Assembly: GCA_949752735.1 (NCBI GenBank)
Contig: OX457036.1
Location: 11,540,352-11,604,351, forward strand
Direction: 5' to 3'
DNA length: 64,000 nt
Origin: Lumbricus terrestris
Taxonomy: Eukaryota; Annelida; Clitellata; Crassiclitellata; Lumbricidae
In this document: in pieces, positions 58,267 to 64,000 of the stretch
Numbering within the stretch: the stretch's first letter is position 1
Layout of the letters: each line of letters opens with the position of its first letter
The notes under the pieces: generated by a model
The model's input: only the letters and a program-made list of their open reading frames with translations
Told to the model about the DNA's origin: nothing
Databases searched by the model: none
Program-made: the position numbers and the translations under genes

Positions 58267-61188
58267 TCATTGAAATGCGAAAATTCCACGACTATTTCTA
58301 AATTTTCCGATATTTTGCAAAAGAAACCAGCGAATAATGCGTTCAAACGGAAGATTACACTTCACGGCAGCAAAGTCAGCCAATGCTGATTTTGCTGCTT
58401 TTCTATGATGCTGATTGCAGTCGATACAGCATCTGAGTTTCAAATAGCTAGCTAGAAAACGTATTTCAAGAAAATAATGACATCTAATGGAGCTTACACA
58501 GTCAACGGACCCTAAAAGCGATCCTTTACAATAGTAAATGTTTCGGGCGAAAAAGTGGGCAAACGTTGAATCGGTAGTACACACAGATTTGCACATATCG
58601 TCATTCCCAGGTGATAAATAGTAAAAGAGAGTGTGAAGTCCAAGCAAACACTGTACGTCTCTATCGAAAAACCTGTCAAGCGGTGGCAATAACAAAACAT
58701 TCGCAAATGCAAACTCATTAAAATCGTTCTCGAGGTCAGGTTCCTTGAGAATTTGTTCATATAAATGCAACACTTCATCGTATCGACGAAACTTATAAAG
58801 GTACAAAGCACGATAGCAGTCAGCTATGTTGCAGTGGATGCCAAGGTTTTTGACAACTACATCGTAAAATGTTGTCATATTTTCCAAGGCATATTCTGCT
58901 AAATAGCCAATTAGTTTTTCATTTGCTATCAAAGGATTGAGAATAAAAGTTGTGTCTATTGTCAGTGATAGCTTTCTTCTATAAACGCACTCTTTGCTAT
59001 ACCGGTATTTAAAACAAATGCTTGATTCAACCGAAATGCAGATCGTTCGCTTAGTTAAAGCCAACAGTATGTGGTCTAACGTAGAAACAGCTGACTTTGA
59101 CATATCAGGATTCAGCTGTAGGCTTAATTGCTTCGAAAACCGTATGTTGGATACCGCTGCTAAATAATATGCAAATACCTTTGGGGTAAGATGTAGATCG
59201 AGATAGAACAGTTTCCTTTCCAAATTCAGTTTTTCAGTGAACTTCTTGCAAAGTAGACAAAATCCAACGATTCTAACAACATCGTCAATGAAGAACAAGC
59301 AACTAGCATTCAATGTTTCATTTTCCGCGTGGTTCGTTTCACACATGACAAATGCTGAGAATAGAGCCATAACTGACTGGTGTTCACAGTTTACAAAATG
59401 AAGAGCAGCAAGATAGAGCAAAGCTGCAGGAGCGATCATGTTTCTGTGAGAATCATTCTGTTGTATTGCCTTTCTAAGAAACTCTTTTGCTAAGAGAAAC
59501 ATTAGTTGAAATGCCAAACGGCTTTCGGACCCAGTGAAGTTTTCCATAAGCTCCTGTGCTCGTAAATATTGGAAAAGACTTGTTTTCTTTGAGGATGGTG
59601 TAGGAAATATATGATATTGACACCTGACGGTTTTCGGCCTTAAGAAAATTGCTTTGATATATTTATTAAATTCATCGCTATCCCATGAAACCATATGATA
59701 CTCCAGTCCATATGCAGCATTCAAGCAACGTAGTGTTGTATCAAAGCATGCGAAACATGAAATGCTGTCCGGCATTGGTTGCAATGCCAGCTTACTGTGT
59801 ATTATTAAAAACAACTTTCTTATCATAGATAGATCTACGAATAGAAGATTTAAACCAACTCTCTGTTGTAAGCCTACGTAATTAATTATTCTGTGAGTAA
59901 AGTCATTGCACATTAGAAAGCCAGCACAAAACATGTTATCGAAAGATTCGAACTTCAATGCTTTCCGAAGTTCAAAGACAACTTGTTTGTAATCCTTCAA
60001 ATGTGGTGTCACTTCTCTTGCATTTACGATTGTTGTTACTTTGGCATGCATCCTAAAGAATACCTTGATGTAATTTTCTACGAGCCAATGACAGAGAATG
60101 CCAGCATGTTGGAATTCATTCAGTCGTCTTTTGCTCATGTCAATCAATGCGCTGCTCGAAGGCTGATGAAACAAATTTGCTTCAGGAATAAAATAGTTCG
60201 GAACGTACCCGCTCTTTAGCCATTCTAAAAGCTTCTTGAACAACTCACAGCAGATCTCAATAACAGAAGCGGAATTCCACCAATCAGGTGACATCGTTTC
60301 ACAGGTCCACAACATCAACGTCTTAATATGATACGTACACAAAACCTCATCTTCCTTTGCACAATCCTTTTGAATTATTTCTCTTTTGCAGAAGAATCTC
60401 AGTAAATGATAGACAATCTGTTGAACTTTAGTCCAACTCTGGAGTAAGATTACCTCCGCTACCGAAAACGACAATCTCCACTGCTGTTTATCGTTTCTAC
60501 ACGCACGATGCTGAGCGTAGACAACATGACAACCATTTTGTACAACTTCAGAGATTTTGGCATTCGTCGGCCATCCGTGATCCCTATGTCTTCTCGGCCA
60601 ATCTTTTGCGTCTCTGGGCCACTGAGGACACCACACGCTCTTAACCGCATCGGACGTAATAGGAGCTTGGTCGGTTTGCAACATAATTGCTGGACCTCTC
60701 ACAGTGCTTGATGGGAAAGGATTTCTACCATGTGAGACTAGATCAGTTTCATATGCATCTGTATCAACGTTTAAGTAAACATTTGGGAAAGCTGCAGAAA
60801 CATTTTCATATTTTTTGTATTTCCAATTATAGCTCAATATCCCGAAAACTCGAAGTCGAACAAAACCTGGATAATTGAGACATCGTTCCATCTTACAGCA
60901 CTTGATGGTCTCGTCTAACCAACGAACATCATTGGGCAACACTGGGAACTCATCAACAAAAGCTAGCACATCTTCACAGTCAAACATTCTGTCATGGTCC
61001 TCAATGCATGTGTTCAACGGCCTGATGTAGAACTCTTCACTGCTACCACAAGCCATTACACGGCCAAATGATGATATTGAATGACATTTGAGATCAGAAA
61101 CAACAAGATACGACTTTGGAAGCAACTGACATGTGCTAACAATGAACTCGGATGTAATTTCTATTCTCCGTTTTTCTGATGTTTCCAT
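58267..61188 (-). CDS. cGAS-like receptor / Mab-21 domain protein with TPR-like C-terminus (array copy 4)
   Basis: 973 residues, intronless. GSSEEFYIRP with GS at 48-49, D64-H65-D66, and D180 in the TSDAV context. WPRDAKDWPRRH at 190-201, WRLSFSVAEV from W237, a CTYHIKTLMLWTCE helix and YVPNYFIPEANLF follow. The C-terminal TPR-like pair is near 790-815 (DCYRALYLYKFRRYDEV). A conserved PPLDRFFDRDVQCLLG block and the closing FERIIRWFLLQ come next. It is nine residues longer than copy 1, partly from an insertion HHRKAAKSAL near the end. Its 3' flank has been split by LINEs (58185-58266 remains beside the gene). I cannot judge expression from sequence. Confidence 0.85.
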   Translation of the reverse strand: METSEKRRIEITSEFIVSTCQLLPKSYLVVSDLKCHSISSFGRVMACGSSEEFYIRPLNTCIEDHDRMFDCEDVLAFVDEFPVLPNDVRWLDETIKCCKMERCLNYPGFVRLRVFGILSYNWKYKKYENVSAAFPNVYLNVDTDAYETDLVSHGRNPFPSSTVRGPAIMLQTDQAPITSDAVKSVWCPQWPRDAKDWPRRHRDHGWPTNAKISEVVQNGCHVVYAQHRACRNDKQQWRLSFSVAEVILLQSWTKVQQIVYHLLRFFCKREIIQKDCAKEDEVLCTYHIKTLMLWTCETMSPDWWNSASVIEICCELFKKLLEWLKSGYVPNYFIPEANLFHQPSSSALIDMSKRRLNEFQHAGILCHWLVENYIKVFFRMHAKVTTIVNAREVTPHLKDYKQVVFELRKALKFESFDNMFCAGFLMCNDFTHRIINYVGLQQRVGLNLLFVDLSMIRKLFLIIHSKLALQPMPDSISCFACFDTTLRCLNAAYGLEYHMVSWDSDEFNKYIKAIFLRPKTVRCQYHIFPTPSSKKTSLFQYLRAQELMENFTGSESRLAFQLMFLLAKEFLRKAIQQNDSHRNMIAPAALLYLAALHFVNCEHQSVMALFSAFVMCETNHAENETLNASCLFFIDDVVRIVGFCLLCKKFTEKLNLERKLFYLDLHLTPKVFAYYLAAVSNIRFSKQLSLQLNPDMSKSAVSTLDHILLALTKRTICISVESSICFKYRYSKECVYRRKLSLTIDTTFILNPLIANEKLIGYLAEYALENMTTFYDVVVKNLGIHCNIADCYRALYLYKFRRYDEVLHLYEQILKEPDLENDFNEFAFANVLLLPPLDRFFDRDVQCLLGLHTLFYYLSPGNDDMCKSVCTTDSTFAHFFARNIYYCKGSLLGSVDCVSSIRCHYFLEIRFLASYLKLRCCIDCNQHHRKAAKSALADFAAVKCNLPFERIIRWFLLQNIGKFRNSRGIFAFQ

Positions 61189-61617
61189 ACTGCATGAAAA
61201 TCATAAAATAAAATAAATAAATGTGTTATACCTTCAGTCACTACATCTATGTTGATTGTTGACCCACTGCATCACCATAACTAAAATATCAACACTGTCA
61301 TCGTCATCCTCGCTTTCAGCGTTGTTATCATCGTTGTTATCATCGTCGTCGTCGTTATTATCATCTTCATCATCACCACCTTAGACACGCTTGTCTGCCT
61401 CTTTATCTCTGCAAATCGAAATATGCTACCATCTGTGGTTTCATATCTGCTTTTTAAAAGAATACGAATATTCTCCTATAGAGTCCTAGACTAAAGCGAA
61501 TATAATGGGCCTTAATGGCGTCACTCTGTGTCTAACCCACTAGCGAGGGATATTAAAACATAAGCATCCAGCTAAATATTTTACTTTCTCTAGTAGGCCT
61601 ATTCATTAGGTCCAGAT
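61189..61617 (-). other. Proximal 5' flank of copy 4
   Basis: ATC/GTT-rich, homologous to the flanks at 39160 and 45154/46959. It is interrupted by the hAT-like element at 61618. Confidence 0.6.
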
Positions 61618-62892
61618 CAGTGGCGTAGGCAAGGGTGTTTGGGGGTTAAAACCCCTCATTGGCTCAGGAAGAAAGTTTTCTTAAAGGTTACTTATCCTCT
61701 TATTTAAGAAAAAACAAAACAATTGCTTGTAGTAACAATTGTGTTTCTTACTTTATTGCCTTTGTTACTTTATTCCCTTTTTACACTGTAAAAAGTATGC
61801 CACACTGTTTTTCTTATGTCTCTAATACTTGATGATTAATTATACCACAAATTTTCAAAAATATAAAGAATTGAACCAAGAATAGGATTCCAAGATATCA
61901 TGTCATAAATGTGAGCGGATAGAAAGATATGAATATTTCAACTTCATCTCCCTAAATTTCAGTATTCAGCAAGTCTGTTATGGTGCTCGTTGCGGTTTCG
62001 ACGCTTTATATATAGTTCCCAATTTTTCAGTGATCCTGGAGTAATCATTAACGGAGTATATTATCGCAACGCTCTGCTGTCACAACATCTTCCACCTGTT
62101 ATAAGAAATCTATAGACTATAGCACCAGAAGGCCATTTTCGTTTTCTACAGAACAGTGCCAGGCCACAGAGCCAGATAAGCCATCGAAATGCTAAAAAGA
62201 GAAATAGGCCTACCAATCATACCATGCTTCATTTCTCCCACATTATAGCATCTCAACAGTACAGATATAAATCCTGTCGTCTATAACATCTTATGTAAAT
62301 AATCAAACAATAACTACTTAAAGTTTCTTCACAAAATATTAAGAACTTTTTCATGTTTGAATACTTTGTTACAAAGCCCAAACGAAAATTGCTGGTGAAC
62401 TGAAATTTCGGTAGATGAAGTTGAAAGATTCATATCTTTCTATCCGTTCACATACACTAAATGATATTTTGGAATCATATTCTTGGTTCAATTCTCTAAA
62501 TATTGTGAGATTTTTGTGCAGTTGTAAAAGAATTTCTGCAGTTGTAAAAGAATTTCTGCAGTTGTAAAAGCAGTTCTGTGCTGTGAAAATCATTAGGAAA
62601 CGGTAACTGCAGCCAGTTCAGCACGGACGAACGAAAGACCTGTGCAGTGAAAAATAAGCAGGAAGGCTGAAAAAAAGCAATTATCAAGCGGACGACTAAA
62701 AAAGGTCATCAGATTTTCGTCGCCGACTTGCGACATTTTAGGGGAAAATTTTCTGAAACGACCAGAAATTTCGCCAAACAAATCCGGACTAGAAAAACTT
62801 CCTGCATGGTTTTGCAGTTCTACAAATTTCTGAAAAAAGCCCTGCAGGTTATAACCCGCCCCCTCCATCATGAATTCCTGGCTACGCCACTG
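61618..62892. mobile_element. hAT-like non-autonomous element with internal inverted repeats
   Basis: Ends CAGTGGCGTAG and CTACGCCACTG. The flanks GTCCAGAT and GCCCAGAT match at 7 of 8. Inside, about 61860-61975 is the reverse complement of about 62385-62505 (GAATTGAACCAAGAAT, GGATAGAAAGATATGAAT). A 20-bp unit, GTTGTAAAAGAATTTCTGCA, repeats about three times at 62519-62580. No transposase. Confidence 0.78.
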
Positions 62893-62900
62893 GCCCAGAT

Positions 62901-63600
62901 CATCCTACTTTTTGAGCTTTGCCATGCAGCATTTGCACCAGTTCCATCCGTCAGAGGTTCATGTAAACTCAGATGTCATAGCCAACAGATAGAAAATGTT
63001 TGAGATCGTTATCTATTCGGGACGACCATAATATTATTGCTCCCGAAAACATCTATTTCCATTGGTCTGCAGATCGTGAACAACGACCCTCCAAATCCGA
63101 CATTTTCTTGTGCAAATGGATTGAAATTTACCATTGATGACAGAAGGTAAGAATGAATTTTTTAACGAATTTGCATTTCAATCAGTAGGCCCATAAAAAT
63201 CTTCTACTTGAACAAATATCATAGGCTTATCATTAAGTAGACAACAAGAGTAAATTCTGTAAGTAAAATGAATAACTTGTATAAGACGGCACTTGCCTTA
63301 ATCAATGCTCAAATACAAAGCAGGATTGCCAGTGAATCGATCAGGTGGCTGAACTTCACGCATCCGTTAAGACTGAACTCAATAAAGCTGTCGTAGCAAC
63401 TGTTTTCTATATGGAACTCTCCTCTAGCTTACACGAACTAGCGCACTATACAAACCTACCGATTCCGAAACGTGTAGGCCTAATACAAAAGTGTAAGTAT
63501 TGGGCGTATACGGCCTACAACGAAAACTAACCATTGCCATTTTTCCTGCAAAATGCATGCAACATATAAGTTTTCCTTTATCACATTAACAAATGCGTAC
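62901..63600 (-). other. Distal 5' flank of copy 4
   Basis: Homologous to 48881-49760 and 40780-41760 (ATAAGACGGCACTTGCCTTA at about 63281; GGCTGAACTTCACGCATCC at about 63347). No gene. Confidence 0.55.
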
Positions 63601-63609
63601 CGGTGTAAA

Positions 63610-63996
63610 GGTTTCAGATTACCCCCTCCTAAACATTACCCCCCTGCAAACTGTAAATTGCATCAATCATCGCATTTATTGCACTAAAAATATCAAAAAA
63701 TTCATCCCGCTTCTTGTTTTGGTCTAAAGATTTTCATCAGTCATCCCACTTCGTGGTTTGTTATCAATATTTTCATCTGTAACTAAAATACTATTCGCCG
63801 CTGATGTTTACATGGAGAAAATGGCTTCGAGGCTATTATTTTTTTCGGATCAAAATATTGATAGCAGACCACGAAGTGGGATGACGGATGAAAATCTTCA
63901 GACCAAAACAAGAAGCGGGATGATTTTTCTGATTTTTTTAGTGCAATAAATGCGATTATTGATGCAAATCTAGTTTCCGGGGGGTAATCTGAAACC
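63610..63996. mobile_element. Palindromic MITE at the window edge
   Basis: GGTTTCAGATTACCCCC at the left is mirrored by GGGGGTAATCTGAAACC at the right. The arms extend about 165 bp with few mismatches (TCATCCCGCTTCTTGTTTTG and its complement; CATCCCACTTCGTGG and its complement) around a centre of about 60 bp. The right flank is cut off by the window. Confidence 0.8.
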
Positions 63997-64000
63997 GGTT

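Noticed and set aside
58079..58270. A 63-codon gene downstream of cGLR copy 4
   Set aside because: The C-terminal half is an RT remnant of the old LINE and the N-terminal half is cGLR 3' flank. It is a chance fusion of frames.

Overview
The window is animal nuclear DNA. It has a spliced neurotransmitter-receptor gene with conserved intron phases, poly(A)-tailed LINEs, a Ty3/Gypsy retrotransposon, several DNA-transposon families and very dense micro- and minisatellites. The palindromic octamer TAGGCCTA recurs through the non-coding DNA. In my experience this fits a marine deuterostome, most likely an echinoderm, but that is inference.

Layout. (1) The backbone is a head-to-tail array on the minus strand of four related, intronless genes of about 2.9 kb: 2221-5115, a dead copy split between 36622-39159 and 24978-25341, 42274-45153, and 58267-61188. 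Each encodes about 960 residues: a cGAS/Mab-21-type nucleotidyltransferase core (GS...DxD...D, then the Mab-21 helical signature) followed by about 600 residues with TPR-like helices. The flanks of the copies are also homologous, so whole segments duplicated. I read them as an expanded family of cGAS-like receptor (cGLR) or Mab-21 proteins, probably innate nucleic-acid sensors. (2) A five-exon nicotinic acetylcholine receptor non-alpha subunit gene lies on the plus strand at 11035-22630. Its introns are full of satellites, and its last codons and stop are amplified as an 11-copy 55-bp minisatellite. (3) An intact, very young Ty3/Gypsy element (25342-36621, TSD GAAT, 1448-bp LTRs with one difference seen) sits inside the dead cGLR copy. 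Its gag-pol ORF starts inside the 5' LTR, so the first 195 codons are LTR-encoded and the candidate primer-binding site lies within the ORF. (4) A nearly intact CR1/L2-like LINE (52110-57214) is inserted in an older LINE, which itself sits in the 3' flank of the fourth cGLR gene. (5) Smaller elements include a CACTG-ended element with TTA duplication (8299-10499), hAT-like elements with 8-bp duplications (45238-46950, 57504-57826, 61618-62892), two foldback elements (21478-22196, 47757-48026), a palindromic MITE at the right edge, and several LINE 3' ends.

The receptor gene and the cGLR array are functionally unrelated neighbours. What ties the window together is duplication of an immune-like gene family and repeated transposon insertion into the duplicated segments. 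Coordinates of the large ORFs, LTRs, target-site duplications and splice sites were read directly. Homology assignments rest on recognised motifs and were not searched.
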